DNA from: Saccharothrix tamanrassetensis
Lineage (GTDB): Bacteria; Actinomycetota; Actinomycetes; Mycobacteriales; Pseudonocardiaceae
Assembly (NCBI RefSeq): GCF_014203665.1
Contig: NZ_JACHJN010000014.1
Span: 1-64,000, forward strand
DNA length: 64,000 nucleotides
Direction: 5' to 3'
Shown here: positions 8,718-17,880 of the stretch, in pieces
Position numbering within the stretch: the stretch's first letter is position 1
Layout of the letters: each line of letters opens with the position of its first letter
Notes under the pieces: generated by a model
What the model was told of the DNA's origin: nothing
The model's database searches: none
Seen by the model: only the letters and a program-made list of their open reading frames with translations
Position numbers and translations under genes: made by a program

Positions 8718-8926
8718 CCGGCTTCGGGGCCGCCCTCGCGGGCACCGGACTGGTGTGGCTGGCCGGTCTCGGTGTGTTCGCCCTGGCCTGCCGGCTTTCC
8801 GCGGCGGAACCGCGCGGCCCGCGCGACACGCGCCGCATCGCCGCCTGGCAACGCGGCTGTCCTTGGGCCACGGCCGTCGGCGTCGCGGTCGTCACAGTCG
8901 GCTTAGTGCTGCTGTCCACCATCTGA
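8714..8926 (+). CDS. Small two-helix membrane protein coupled to the SARP gene
   Basis: A 70-residue product from a GTG that overlaps the SARP stop by four bases. It has two hydrophobic segments (about 8-27 and 50-68) separated by a basic loop with RGPRDTRR. I do not recognise a family. The overlap implies co-translation, so it may modulate or localise the regulator, but that is inference. Confidence 0.55.
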   Translation: MTGFGAALAGTGLVWLAGLGVFALACRLSAAEPRGPRDTRRIAAWQRGCPWATAVGVAVVTVGLVLLSTI

Positions 8927-9084
8927 ATCCACTGTGGACAGAACCTTCCGGGTGTTCACGACCATGGTTGACGGACGGGTTTCGTTGTACTCGTGGACGT
9001 TGCCCTCCGGCGCGCATAGTCTCGTGATCACACGCACCACTGGGGGCAGCGGCGTGTCGGGGATGAGCGCACGGGGGGTTCGAG

Positions 9085-9741
9085 ATGTCTACCGAGCTGG
9101 TTTTGCCATACGCGAGAAGATCTTGCACGCGGGTCGGGCACACGGGCGCGGTGGCGGCCGTGCACGACGATGGCGAGATCGCGGCTTTAGAGCGCGATCT
9201 GGTGCTCGGCGCGCGACGTGAATACCGCCGGTTGACCGGTGATGTCGCCGCATCGGCCCAGGCCGACCGCGGTGCCCTCATCGGCGTGCGGCGCCGGACG
9301 ATCTGCGCCCTGCCCACCGAGGGGGCGGACGCGCTTGCCGCACAGGACATCGCGCACGACGACGAGGTGCGGGTGCTCGCCGGCCGGCCGCCGGCGGAAC
9401 TGCTGATCGTGGACGACGTGGCCGTGGTCCGGCTGGCGACCGGAGCGCTGGTGGTGCGGACACCGGTGCTGTCGTCGCTGCTGGCGGACTACTTCGAACA
9501 CTTGTGGGACAGGGCGGTTCCGCTGGCGGACGACGGGGTCCGGCCCGCCGGCGGGCTGACCGCCGTGCAGCGGCGGATCCTGCGACTGGCCGCCGAGGGG
9601 TTCAAGGACGACTCGATCGCCCGGGTGCTCGGGCTCAGCTCGCGGTCCGTGCGGCGGCACATGGAGAAGCTCGCGGCACGCGCCGGCGCGAGCAACCGGC
9701 TCACCCTGGGCGCTGCCGCCGCGCGGCTGGGCTGGATCTGA
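9085..9741 (+). CDS. LuxR-type HTH transcriptional regulator
   Basis: A 218-residue protein. The C-terminal 65 residues (LTAVQRRILRLAAEGFKDDSIARVLGLSSRSVRRHMEKL as a LuxR helix-turn-helix) bind DNA. The N-terminal part has no receiver Asp pattern and resembles the unannotated sensor part of orphan actinomycete regulators of this size. It is followed by a terminator, so it is transcribed alone. The secreted haloperoxidase-like gene downstream is a possible but unproven target. Confidence 0.8.
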   Translation: MSTELVLPYARRSCTRVGHTGAVAAVHDDGEIAALERDLVLGARREYRRLTGDVAASAQADRGALIGVRRRTICALPTEGADALAAQDIAHDDEVRVLAGRPPAELLIVDDVAVVRLATGALVVRTPVLSSLLADYFEHLWDRAVPLADDGVRPAGGLTAVQRRILRLAAEGFKDDSIARVLGLSSRSVRRHMEKLAARAGASNRLTLGAAAARLGWI

Positions 9742-9746
9742 CGCCG

Positions 9747-9788
9747 CGCCGTTCCGGGACGCCCCGGCGGGGTCGTCCCGGAACGGCG
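9747..9788 (+). terminator. Terminator after the LuxR-type gene
   Basis: A perfect 15-bp stem (9747-9761 with 9774-9788) begins five bases after the stop codon and is followed by TTCGTCGTT. Confidence 0.8.
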
Positions 9789-10011
9789 TTCGTCGTTGCC
9801 CGGAAGGGGTTCTCAGCGGGTGGCCGGTTCCGGTCGCTGTCCGCTTTGCCCTCCCTGCCGCGCCCGCGCCGTGGTGATGATCACTGACGCGGTTCTCCGC
9901 GCTCCTCGGCCGGCGATGCCGGCACCCGTTCCACGGCTGGTACCTCGACGCACGGGGGGATCGTGCGCGCGCCCGGCCGGTGGGGAGGAGGGATGCGACA
10001 CGAGGAGAGAG

Positions 10012-11556
10012 ATGAGCCGGTTGACGGCACGGCGGCGGCTCGGCCTGGTGGCCGTGACGACGTTGACTCTGGGGGGCACTCTCGGCGCGTTGGCACAGCC
10101 GGCGGCTGCGGCACCCGCGAGCGACCCCGTCCTGTACTGGAACGACGTCCTGCTGGCGACCTACCGGACCGTCGGCGGAGCGCCCGGTCCGCTGGCCAGG
10201 GGCGGGGCGATCATGCACGCCGCGATCTACGACGCGGTCAACTCGATCACCACTGTGGGCCAACCCTATGTGTACAAGGCGGAAGCACCGAACGCGTCGG
10301 TGCGGCACGCGGTCGCTTACGCGGCGCACGACGCGCTGACGGCGGCGTTCCCCGGCCAGGACTTCGCCGACGAACTCGCCGGAGCGCTCGTCGGAGCCGG
10401 CGCGGACACCGGCAACGGGACCGGTCTGGGCCAGGCGGCGGCGGCCGCGATCGTCGCCGACCGCACCGGGGACGGCTCGGCGGACAACACCCCGTACCAG
10501 CCCGTCCCGCAGCCCGGGCACTGGCGGCCCACCGGATCGGGCAACGCGGCCACGCCCAACTGGGGCAAGGTGAAGCCGTTCACGGCGACCTCGGGCGCGC
10601 AGTTCCGACCACCGCACCCGGCCGGCCACCCGACCATGTCGGCGCTGCTCGCCAGCCCGGAGTACGCCGCGCAGGTCAACGAGGTGAAGTCGCTCGGCAG
10701 CGCGACGTCGAGCACGCGCACCGCCGAGCAGACCCGGATCGCGCACTTCTGGGCCAACGACCTGGACGGCACCTACAAGCCGCCGGGCCAGCTCTACGCG
10801 CACACCCGGATCGTGGCGGACCAGCGCGGGCTGGGGCTCGCCGACAAGGCGCGGCTGTTCGCCCTCGTCGGACTCGCCATGGGTGACGCCGGAATCGTGT
10901 CCTGGGACCGCAAGTACGAGACCGAGATCGATTTGTGGCGGCCGGAGTCGGCCATCCGGCTGGCCGACACCGACGGCAACCCGGCGACCGTGCCGGACCC
11001 CAACTGGCGCCCGCTGTCCAAGCTCGACGACGGCACCCCGTTCTCCCCTCCGTTCCCCGCCTACACCTCCGGGCACGCCACGTTCGGCGGCGCGTGGGCC
11101 GGTGCCATGAAGTCGTTCTTCGGCACCGACGACATCGGTTTCACCGCCACCACCGAGGACCCGTTCGCACCCGGTGTCACCCGCACGTTCGGCAGTTTCA
11201 GCGCGGCTGCCGCGGAGAACGCGCGCAGCCGCGTCTACCTGGGCGTGCACTACCAGTTCGACGGGGACCAAGGCGTGGCGTCCGGCACCGCGATGGCCGC
11301 GGGCGCCGGCGCCCGCGTCGTCCGGGCGGCCGGGGCGACGGCGCCGGCGGTGGTCGGCTGCTCGTTCGGCGACGTCTACAAGACGTTCGACAACGGCCGG
11401 TTGAAGGACTACCACGTGTCTCCCAACCGGGACACGGCGCTCAAAGTGCACTTCGGCAGCACTGACGGCAGCGCGCAGTACGCCACCATCGACAGCGGCT
11501 TCCTGAAGGGCCTCAAGGGCTGGATCTCCAGCGCCTGCGTGCGGCTCATCGCGTAG
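10012..11556 (+). CDS. Secreted vanadium-dependent haloperoxidase-like protein (PAP2 superfamily)
   Basis: A 514-residue exported protein. After a GAGGAGAGAG ribosome site, an arginine-rich signal peptide (MSRLTARRRLGLVAV, cut near AAAAPA) is followed by the haloperoxidase-type helical domain (LYWNDVLLATYR, AIMHAAIYDAVNSI). The vanadate/phosphate pocket appears as FPAYTSGHATFGG and SRVYLGVHYQFD, which carry the Ser-Gly-His and Arg/His of the family. Such bacterial enzymes often lack tested halogenating activity and may be acid phosphatases, so the reaction is not certain. It converges on the beta-propeller gene across a strong terminator. Confidence 0.85.
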   Translation: MSRLTARRRLGLVAVTTLTLGGTLGALAQPAAAAPASDPVLYWNDVLLATYRTVGGAPGPLARGGAIMHAAIYDAVNSITTVGQPYVYKAEAPNASVRHAVAYAAHDALTAAFPGQDFADELAGALVGAGADTGNGTGLGQAAAAAIVADRTGDGSADNTPYQPVPQPGHWRPTGSGNAATPNWGKVKPFTATSGAQFRPPHPAGHPTMSALLASPEYAAQVNEVKSLGSATSSTRTAEQTRIAHFWANDLDGTYKPPGQLYAHTRIVADQRGLGLADKARLFALVGLAMGDAGIVSWDRKYETEIDLWRPESAIRLADTDGNPATVPDPNWRPLSKLDDGTPFSPPFPAYTSGHATFGGAWAGAMKSFFGTDDIGFTATTEDPFAPGVTRTFGSFSAAAAENARSRVYLGVHYQFDGDQGVASGTAMAAGAGARVVRAAGATAPAVVGCSFGDVYKTFDNGRLKDYHVSPNRDTALKVHFGSTDGSAQYATIDSGFLKGLKGWISSACVRLIA

Positions 11557-11568
11557 GACCACCGGAGG

Positions 11569-11603
11569 GGTGGCGGACCTCGCCCACGGAGAGGTCCGCC
11601 ACC
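11569..11603. terminator. Bidirectional terminator
   Basis: A perfect 13-bp stem (GGTGGCGGACCTC mirrored, 9-base loop) followed by TTTT on the plus strand lies between convergent genes. Confidence 0.85.
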
Positions 11604-11606
11604 TTT

Positions 11607-12710
11607 TCACCCGGTGACGGCGATCGTCGCCCGACAACCGGAGCAGTACGAGCCGGTCCGGAAATGCCTTCCGGCGGCCCACACCGTGGTCGTGCCGGGA
11701 ACCTCCGCGATGCCGCGCATGGCGCTGTGGGACAGGTCGTCCGAAGTGGACGCCGTGGTCCACGCTCCCGCGCCGTAGCGGGCGATGAACGGCTTGGCGT
11801 CCCGACCGTCCTCGGTCTCCCCCGCCACCCACAGGCCGCCTCGGCCGTCGTCGGTGGCGGCGTTGATCCTCGTTGCCGGAGCGGCCGGCACGGCCACCCG
11901 TTCCCAGGCGCGGCCGGACCAGCTCAGCACCAGCGGTCGCGCGTCGGCCCGGCCGACGGCCCAGACCCGGCCGCCCGCCGTGACGACGTCGGTCAACTCG
12001 ACCTGGTGGGCGCCACCGGACGGCACCGGCACGGAGGCCCAACCGCTCCCGTTCCACCGCCACGACAGCCCCCGGGACCGCGCGCCGGCCAGGCCGCCTT
12101 CCGTGCCGACGGTCCACACGTCCGTGCCGGACTCGCCCGAAACGGCTTCCGCGCGGGCATAGTCGCCCTCGGCGGGCAGCACCACGCGTTCCAGCGCCAC
12201 GCCGTTCCACCGGTGCGCGACGGGGCGTTCGACCAGCCCCGAACCTTCGCGCCCCACCGCCCACACGACGGTGTCGGACACCGCCGCGACATCGGCGAGC
12301 CTGCCCTGCGCGCCGGCCGGCGCGGTGCCGATCGCCTTGGCCCACTTGCCGTCACGGGCCAGCAGCAACGGCCTGGCGAGCCCTCCGACGTAGTCCTGGC
12401 CGACCGCGAACACCCGGTCGCCCCGTGCGTGGACCGCGCGCAGGGTGGGTGATGCCGTCGCGGGAAGGTCCCCCACCGAAGACCACCGGGCGCCGTCCCA
12501 CCGGAGCAGGACCGGCCCGCCCCCGGTCTCCGACGAACCGACGGCGTAGGCCACGTCCGACGACACGGCCGACACGTCGTCCAGCAGGTACTCCAGACCC
12601 ACCGGAGGAGCCGCCACCCGCTGCCAGCCGCCGCCTTCCGCACCGGCCGTGCCGGTCATCGCGGCCACGAGCGCGACCGAGACGACCGCCGCCTGCCACT
12701 TCGTGTTCAA
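11607..12710 (-). CDS. Secreted beta-propeller-like protein
   Basis: A 367-residue exported protein built from about six repeats of the type W-x-VG-x-x-G-x-x-x-P-L-x-x-W-x-G (AVGSSETGGGPVLLRWDG, AVGRADARPLVLSWSG), which indicate a beta-propeller. The start is TTG at 12710: GGAGG lies seven bases upstream and the following residues (MNTKWQAAVVSVALVAAMTG) form a signal peptide, whereas the open frame to 12905 has neither. Function is unknown; surface binding is likely for such folds. A CSGC pair sits near the C-terminus. Confidence 0.72.
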   Translation of the reverse strand: MNTKWQAAVVSVALVAAMTGTAGAEGGGWQRVAAPPVGLEYLLDDVSAVSSDVAYAVGSSETGGGPVLLRWDGARWSSVGDLPATASPTLRAVHARGDRVFAVGQDYVGGLARPLLLARDGKWAKAIGTAPAGAQGRLADVAAVSDTVVWAVGREGSGLVERPVAHRWNGVALERVVLPAEGDYARAEAVSGESGTDVWTVGTEGGLAGARSRGLSWRWNGSGWASVPVPSGGAHQVELTDVVTAGGRVWAVGRADARPLVLSWSGRAWERVAVPAAPATRINAATDDGRGGLWVAGETEDGRDAKPFIARYGAGAWTTASTSDDLSHSAMRGIAEVPGTTTVWAAGRHFRTGSYCSGCRATIAVTG

Positions 12711-12874
12711 GTGCCTACCTCCGTTACCGCCCTGCGGTCGAGTCTGGCGGAACCGGCTACCACCGGGAGACGGCGGCGGGAAGTCGTAAGGGGCTTGTAA
12801 GCAGCCCGTCGAACGGGCGGCCGACCGGACCGGTCGACGGTGTGGACGCGGGGTTCCCGCGCCCACGCCGCGGG

Positions 12875-13161
12875 TCAGCCCTTCGCGAGCCGGGCGTCGA
12901 TCCACGCCTTGAGCTTCGCCTCGCCGGGGTAGCCGATCAGGCGGGAGTTCGGCAGCTCCGCCGAGTCGCGCACCGGGACCAGCGTCGGGAGGTAGCGGAC
13001 GTTGTACCGGGTCATCAGGTCCCGGCTGCGGTCGGCGTCGACCTCGCCCAGCAGGAACCGGCCGCCGTACTGGCCGGCCAGCCGTTCGACCACCGGCTTC
13101 ATCCGCCGGCAGCGCGGCACCAGGTGGCCCCGAAGTCCAGGATCACCAGCTTGTCGGCCAT
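12875..13161 (-). pseudogene. Thioredoxin-like gene with a frameshift in the active site
   Basis: The minus strand reads MADKLVILDFGATWC and then, one frame over, CRRMKPVVERLAGQYGG and NVRYLPTLVPVRD, the body of a thioredoxin with its cis-Pro region. Between the Trp-Cys and the second Cys there are five bases where six are needed for a CxxC active site, so a one-base loss breaks the gene exactly there. The rest of the frame is intact to the stop at 12875, which means the damage is recent or a sequencing error. Confidence 0.7.
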
Positions 13162-13490
13162 CCGCCGGTACGCCGCGCCGGCGATGTCGCCGATCTCCCG
13201 GACCAGCAGCGCGCACGGGCCGTCCTCGCGCCACGCCGGCACGTGCCGCACCGACATCGGCGTGCCAACCAGCGGCCGGATGGTCAACCCCTCCCGGGCC
13301 GGTCGGGTCGGTTGCACGAGACCGACGCCGTAGCCGCCCACCACCAGCCGCTCCCGCGCGGTGTCCACGTCGGCGTCGTGCGTGATCCTCGGGTCGAACC
13401 CGTGGGCCAGGCACATCTCCCGGAACACCACGCGGCAGCCGTCGCGGGCCGCAGATCAACACCAGGGCGAGGTCGACGCAGCGGTTCCCT
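13162..13490 (-). pseudogene. Truncated LysR-type regulator remnant
   Basis: This stretch encodes only the second half of a LysR substrate-binding domain (DGCRVVFREMCLAHGF, then DTARERLVVGGYGVGLVQPT). The DNA-binding domain is missing. A further LysR-like piece (CVDLALVLI) lies just upstream in another frame, so there is also a frameshift. The remnant runs in frame into the thioredoxin ATG with no stop. It diverges from the MFS gene at 13560, the usual place of a LysR controlling an exporter, so it is probably the wreck of that regulator. Confidence 0.6.
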
Positions 13491-13559
13491 CGCACGTCGC
13501 CGCACGTTGCTGTCTCGAACTTGCCAGACGCCCGACGGCGGGGCTGGTGGGGTGGAGCC

Positions 13560-14771
13560 ATGTCCACCGCCACCACCGCCGCCGCCGATCCGTCAGCCGG
13601 GAAAGGACGGCTTGCCGTCCTGTCCGTGACGACGGGCATCTTCGCCATCGTCACCACGGAGATCCTGCCGATCGGGCTGCTGACGTCGATCGGAGCCGAG
13701 TTCGCCGTCTCGGACGGGACGGCGGGCCTGATGATGACCTTGCCCGGGTTCCTCGCCGCGTTGGCCGCACCGGCGCTCACCGTCGCCACCGCGCGGGTGG
13801 ACCGGCGGCTGGTGCTGTGCGCGTTCATGCTGTTGCTGACGCTGGCGAACGTCCTGGCGGCCATCGCGTCGGCGTACTGGGTCCTGCTGGTGTCACGGGT
13901 CCTGGTGGGTATCACCATCGGCGGCTTCTGGTCGATCGGCGCGAGCCTGGCCGGCCGGCTGGTGCCGCCCGCGTCGGCCGCCCGTGCCACGGCGGTCATC
14001 TTCGCCGCCGTGCCACTGGGATCGGTGCTCGGTGTGCCGGCGGGGACGTTCATCGGCGACCTGGCCGGGTGGCGGGTCGCGTTCGTCGTTCTCGCGGTGT
14101 TGAGCGGTGGCGTGCTCGCCGCGCTGCCGGCGGTGGTGCCGCCACTGCCCGCCGTGCACGCCACCCGGCTCGACGTGCTGCGCGCCGTGCTCCGCGCCAC
14201 GAACACCAGGGTCGGGCTGCTGGTGACGTTCCTGATCGTGCTGGCCCACTTCGGCACCTACACCTACGTGACGCCGTTCCTGGAGCAGGTCACGCACGCG
14301 GGCTCGGGCGTGGTCACGGTCTTCCTGCTGGTCTACGGCGCGGCGGGCATCGCGGGCAACTTCCTCGCGGGGGCACGGGTCGCGCGGTACCCCCGGGCCA
14401 CGTTCGGGGCGAGCGCGGCGCTGCTCGCCGGGTCGACCCTGCTGCTACCCGTCGCCGGGCGCGACGAAGTCGGGGCGTTGGTCCTGCTCGTCGTCTGGGG
14501 AGTGGCGTACGGGGCTGTTCCGGTGTGCTCGCAGACGTGGTTCACGAAGTCCGCGCCGGACACTCCCGAGGCGGCGTCGGTGCTGTTCACCGCTTCGTTC
14601 CAGGCGACGATCGGTATCGGGGCGTTGGCCGGTGGTGTGGTCGTGGACCGCGGCTCGCCGTCGGAGGTGATGGTGGTCGGCGGGCTCGTTGCGGTTCTCG
14701 TGGTGGTCGCGGTGTCGCTGCACTTCACGCGACGGGTGGCGTGGCCGGTGCCGTCGACTCCACGCCGCTGA
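13560..14771 (+). CDS. MFS exporter, DHA1/AraJ-like
   Basis: A 403-residue protein with 12 predicted helices and the opening IFAIVTTEILPIGLLTSI, typical of the DHA1 drug or sugar efflux group. I start at ATG 13560 (MSTATTAA). Its last 47 bases overlap the convergent DUF2252 gene. Its likely regulator, a divergent LysR gene, is decayed, so expression may be uncontrolled or lost. The substrate is unknown. Confidence 0.85.
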   Translation: MSTATTAAADPSAGKGRLAVLSVTTGIFAIVTTEILPIGLLTSIGAEFAVSDGTAGLMMTLPGFLAALAAPALTVATARVDRRLVLCAFMLLLTLANVLAAIASAYWVLLVSRVLVGITIGGFWSIGASLAGRLVPPASAARATAVIFAAVPLGSVLGVPAGTFIGDLAGWRVAFVVLAVLSGGVLAALPAVVPPLPAVHATRLDVLRAVLRATNTRVGLLVTFLIVLAHFGTYTYVTPFLEQVTHAGSGVVTVFLLVYGAAGIAGNFLAGARVARYPRATFGASAALLAGSTLLLPVAGRDEVGALVLLVVWGVAYGAVPVCSQTWFTKSAPDTPEAASVLFTASFQATIGIGALAGGVVVDRGSPSEVMVVGGLVAVLVVVAVSLHFTRRVAWPVPSTPRR

Positions 14772-16059
14772 TGCGGCCGTCGCGGAACGCTTCGACGAAC
14801 AGGCGGTGGTCCTCGCGGGTGCGTTCGGCGTAGCGCAGGGCGAAGGCGACCATGTCGTCGGTGAACTCCGCTTCCCGGTCACCGATCGCGGAGGCGATCG
14901 CCTCCTCGCTCTGGAAGTCGACCAGGGTCTGCTCGGAGTCCGAGTCGGACACGCAGTGCATCTTCGCGGTGGCGCGGCCCAGGTAACCCAGCACGGGCAG
15001 CATGTCGGCGGGTTCGGTCAGGTCCGACCAGTCCATGTCCGTCTCGTACGGGGACAGTTCGGCCACGACGTACCCGACGCCGTCGATCCGGGTGTGCCCG
15101 AGCCACGGGTCGGCGTGGGCCTGCAACGCCCGCTGGGACACGGCGGTGCGGTGGCCGTGGTCGGTGAAGTACGCCCGGATCCGGTCGTCGTGCACGATCC
15201 GGCTGGGTGCGGCCACGTTCGCCTGCTTCATGGACAGCACCACGTCGTTCTCCAACGCCTGGGTCCGGCCCTCCACCAGCACGTTGTAAGCGGACAACCC
15301 GGCCGACCCGATGCCGAACCCGCTGCGCCCCACCACGTCCTTCACCGCGTAGCTCAGGCTGCTGGTGGCCCGCTTGCCGCTGGGGATGGTGTCCAGGTAG
15401 CACTCGAACGCGCGCTCGACCACGGCCCGTTCCCCCTCGTCCAACTCGCGCGTGCCCGGACGGTCGCGGCGGAACCGGCGTTCGTAGTCCACGATCACGG
15501 TCTTCTCCTCGAGCAGGCCGACGCGGGTGGCCAGCCGGGCACGCAGCAGCACCTGGCGCAGCACGCCTTCCGTGGTGTCCAGGCGCAGGCTGAACAGCTC
15601 GTCGCTGGAGTGGCGCGCGAACAACCGCACCTGGGCGACGTACGCGGCGACATAGGTGCGCACGAGGTCCGTGATGGTGTGGTCGGGCAGCGCCTTGCGC
15701 CAGCCGAGCAGCGCCATGCTGGCCGCGAACCGCCGGACGTCCCAGGTGAACGACCCGAGGTAGGCCTCGTCGAAGTCGTTGACGTCGAACACCAGCTTGC
15801 CCTGGGCGTCCATGTAGGTGCCGAAGTTCTCCGCGTGCAGGTCCCCCTGGATCCACACCCGACCGGTCCGCCGGTCGGCCCACTCGTCCGGTTCCTCCGC
15901 CATGTCCGCGTAGAACAGGCAGGCGCTACCCCGGTAGAACGCGAACGGCTCGGCCGCCATCTTCCGGAACTTGTGCCGGAACGCCGCCGGATCCGCCGAC
16001 ATCAGGTCCTCGAACGCGTCCTGGAGGACGGCCACGATCCGGTCGCCGCGGTCGGTCAT
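14725..16059 (-). CDS. DUF2252 family protein
   Basis: A 444-residue cytoplasmic protein. The motif VWIQGDLHAENFGTY plus FDVNDFDEAYLGSFTWDV match DUF2252, a family with an aminoglycoside-phosphotransferase/kinase-like fold (GDLHxxN and the DxD metal site). No reaction is established. I start at MTDRGDR (16059), preceded by GAGAGGAG. Its 3' end overlaps the MFS exporter by 47 bases on the opposite strand. Confidence 0.85.
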   Translation of the reverse strand: MTDRGDRIVAVLQDAFEDLMSADPAAFRHKFRKMAAEPFAFYRGSACLFYADMAEEPDEWADRRTGRVWIQGDLHAENFGTYMDAQGKLVFDVNDFDEAYLGSFTWDVRRFAASMALLGWRKALPDHTITDLVRTYVAAYVAQVRLFARHSSDELFSLRLDTTEGVLRQVLLRARLATRVGLLEEKTVIVDYERRFRRDRPGTRELDEGERAVVERAFECYLDTIPSGKRATSSLSYAVKDVVGRSGFGIGSAGLSAYNVLVEGRTQALENDVVLSMKQANVAAPSRIVHDDRIRAYFTDHGHRTAVSQRALQAHADPWLGHTRIDGVGYVVAELSPYETDMDWSDLTEPADMLPVLGYLGRATAKMHCVSDSDSEQTLVDFQSEEAIASAIGDREAEFTDDMVAFALRYAERTREDHRLFVEAFRDGRISGVESTAPATPPVA

Positions 16060-16272
16060 GACGGTGCTCCTCTCGTCGGCCGGACGCCGGCCCACGCGTG
16101 GCGGCTCCTCCGGAGCACCGATCATCGACCACTTGCCCTGCCGATGCGAACCGGTCGACCTCGATCCCGGTCGATCGCAGCTCCGGCGGAACCGCCCGGC
16201 CGACGGACCGGAGCGACCACCGAGGCCGGCTCGACATCCCCTCCCGCACCGGCCGGGACGTGCTCATCCGCG

Positions 16273-16374
16273 TCACTCGGCGCGGCACGCCGAGACCGTG
16301 ATGCCCCGCCCGAGGCCGAGGAGCAGTCCGGGCGCGGCGGCGGGCGGCGGGTCGTCGAAGGCGCGGGCGGTCAC
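16273..16374 (-). CDS. 33-residue ORF coupled to the pcaB-like gene
   Basis: A GTG at 16374 overlaps the stop of the preceding lyase gene as GTGA and opens a 33-codon frame (VTARAFDDPPPAAAPG, ending SACRAE). There is no recognisable domain. It may be a real coupled peptide, or the stub of a further operon gene that has been deleted. The remainder of 16060-16272 holds only the leader of the DUF2252 gene. Confidence 0.3.
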   Translation of the reverse strand: MTARAFDDPPPAAAPGLLLGLGRGITVSACRAE

Positions 16375-17732
16375 TGCCGAGGGCTGGTCGAGCGGTCGTG
16401 TTCGCGGTGACGGGCCAGCGCCCGGTCGGTCAGCTCGCGGGACGCCCCGAGGTAGCCGGCCGGGTCGCACAGGGCCCGCCAGCGTTCCGGGTCGTCGTCG
16501 AGCAGGTCGGCCAGCGCGTCGGGCAGCCGGTCGGGCTGGTCGGCGGTCGCCGTGGTGGCCTCGGTGAGGACCGCCTTCGCCTTCGCCTTGCCCAGCAACG
16601 GGGTCAGCACGGCGGTCAGCCGTTCCGAGACGATCGCGCCGCCGGTCAGGCGCAGGTTGGCCAGCATCCGGTCCGGGCGGGCGGTCAGGCCTTCGGTCAG
16701 GTCGGCGGCGTTGCGGCACGCGCCGGCGGTCAGCCGCAGGGACTCGCGCAGCGGCTGCCATTCCGCGTGCCAGCCGCCGGCCGAGCGTTCGTCGGGCACC
16801 ACCATGCTCAGGTGCAGCACGGACACCAGGGCGGGCACCTGACGGGCCGAGGTGAGGATCGCGGTGGTGTAGACGGGGTTGCGCTTCTGGGGCATCGCGG
16901 ACGACCCGCCGCGGCCCGGCGCGGACGGCTCGGTCAATTCGCCGATCTCGGTGCGGGACAGGACTTCCACGTCCGACGCCAGCTTGCCCAGAGTGCCGGT
17001 GACCAGCGCCAGCAGGCTCCCGGTCTCCGCGACCGGCGCGCGGGCCCCGTGCCACGGCAGCGGGGGCGCGGCCAGGCCCAGTTCGGCGGCGAACGGTTCG
17101 ACCAGGTCCAGGGCGTTCTCGGTGAACTCCTGGTACCCGGCCAGGGTGCCCGCCGCCCCGCCCAGCGACACCGGCAGGACGTGGCCGTGCAGGCGGTCCA
17201 GGCAGTCCAGCACCGCGTTCAGCCAACCCGCCGCCTTCAGCCCGAACGTCATGGGCACCGCGTGCTGGGTCAGCGTGCGGCCGGCCATCAGGGTGTCGCG
17301 GTGGGTGGACGCCAGGCCGGCCAGGGCGGACGCGACGCGGCGCAGGTCCTGCCGCACGCGGTCGAGGACCGTGCGGCAGATCAGCATGGTGGCGGTGTCC
17401 AGGATGTCCTGGCTGGTGCTGCCCCGGTGCACGTACTCGGCGGCCCGCGGGTGCTGCGACGCCACGATGGACGTCAACTGACCGACGAAGGCGACGGTCG
17501 GGTTGCCGCTCGCCCGCACGCCCGCCACCAGCGCGGGCCAGTCGAACCGGTCCGGGTCGACGGCGGCGATCGCCTCGGGGACGTCGGGCGGGACCATCCC
17601 GATCCTCGCCTGGGCACGGGCCAGCGCCGCTTCCACCGCGATCATCGCGGTGAGCCACGCGCGGTCGTCCAGCAGGGTGTCCAGATCGGTGTCCGCCCAA
17701 CCGGGCGAGAGGAAGCCGCTGTCGCCGAACAT
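16371..17732 (-). CDS. pcaB: 3-carboxy-cis,cis-muconate cycloisomerase-like lyase
   Basis: A 453-residue member of the fumarase/aspartase superfamily. The signature GGSSAMPQKRNP, the TSQDILDTA and TLTQHAVP segments match PcaB of the protocatechuate branch of the beta-ketoadipate pathway more than adenylosuccinate lyase or argininosuccinate lyase. I start at ATG 17732 (MFGDSGFLSPGW); the frame extends to 17822. No other pca gene is adjacent; pcaIJF lie 18 kb away. It could also serve another pathway with a related substrate. Confidence 0.75.
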   Translation of the reverse strand: MFGDSGFLSPGWADTDLDTLLDDRAWLTAMIAVEAALARAQARIGMVPPDVPEAIAAVDPDRFDWPALVAGVRASGNPTVAFVGQLTSIVASQHPRAAEYVHRGSTSQDILDTATMLICRTVLDRVRQDLRRVASALAGLASTHRDTLMAGRTLTQHAVPMTFGLKAAGWLNAVLDCLDRLHGHVLPVSLGGAAGTLAGYQEFTENALDLVEPFAAELGLAAPPLPWHGARAPVAETGSLLALVTGTLGKLASDVEVLSRTEIGELTEPSAPGRGGSSAMPQKRNPVYTTAILTSARQVPALVSVLHLSMVVPDERSAGGWHAEWQPLRESLRLTAGACRNAADLTEGLTARPDRMLANLRLTGGAIVSERLTAVLTPLLGKAKAKAVLTEATTATADQPDRLPDALADLLDDDPERWRALCDPAGYLGASRELTDRALARHREHDRSTSPRQ

Positions 17733-17880
17733 GTCGCCGAGGATTCCCCAGTCGACGGCCGCGCACACACCCGGGGGGTGAGTCCGCGTTTCGTCGGCCC
17801 GCGGGTCGACGGGTCTGTGCATGGTCGCGTGCGGCAGCGTCCGGCGCGGACTGCGACCAGCGGCACTCCCCTGCGGGGCG

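Noticed and set aside
9187-12345. A 1052-codon open frame on the minus strand
   Set aside because: It is antisense to the LuxR and haloperoxidase genes, rich in Arg/Gly runs without domains, and arises from high GC3 bias on the other strand.
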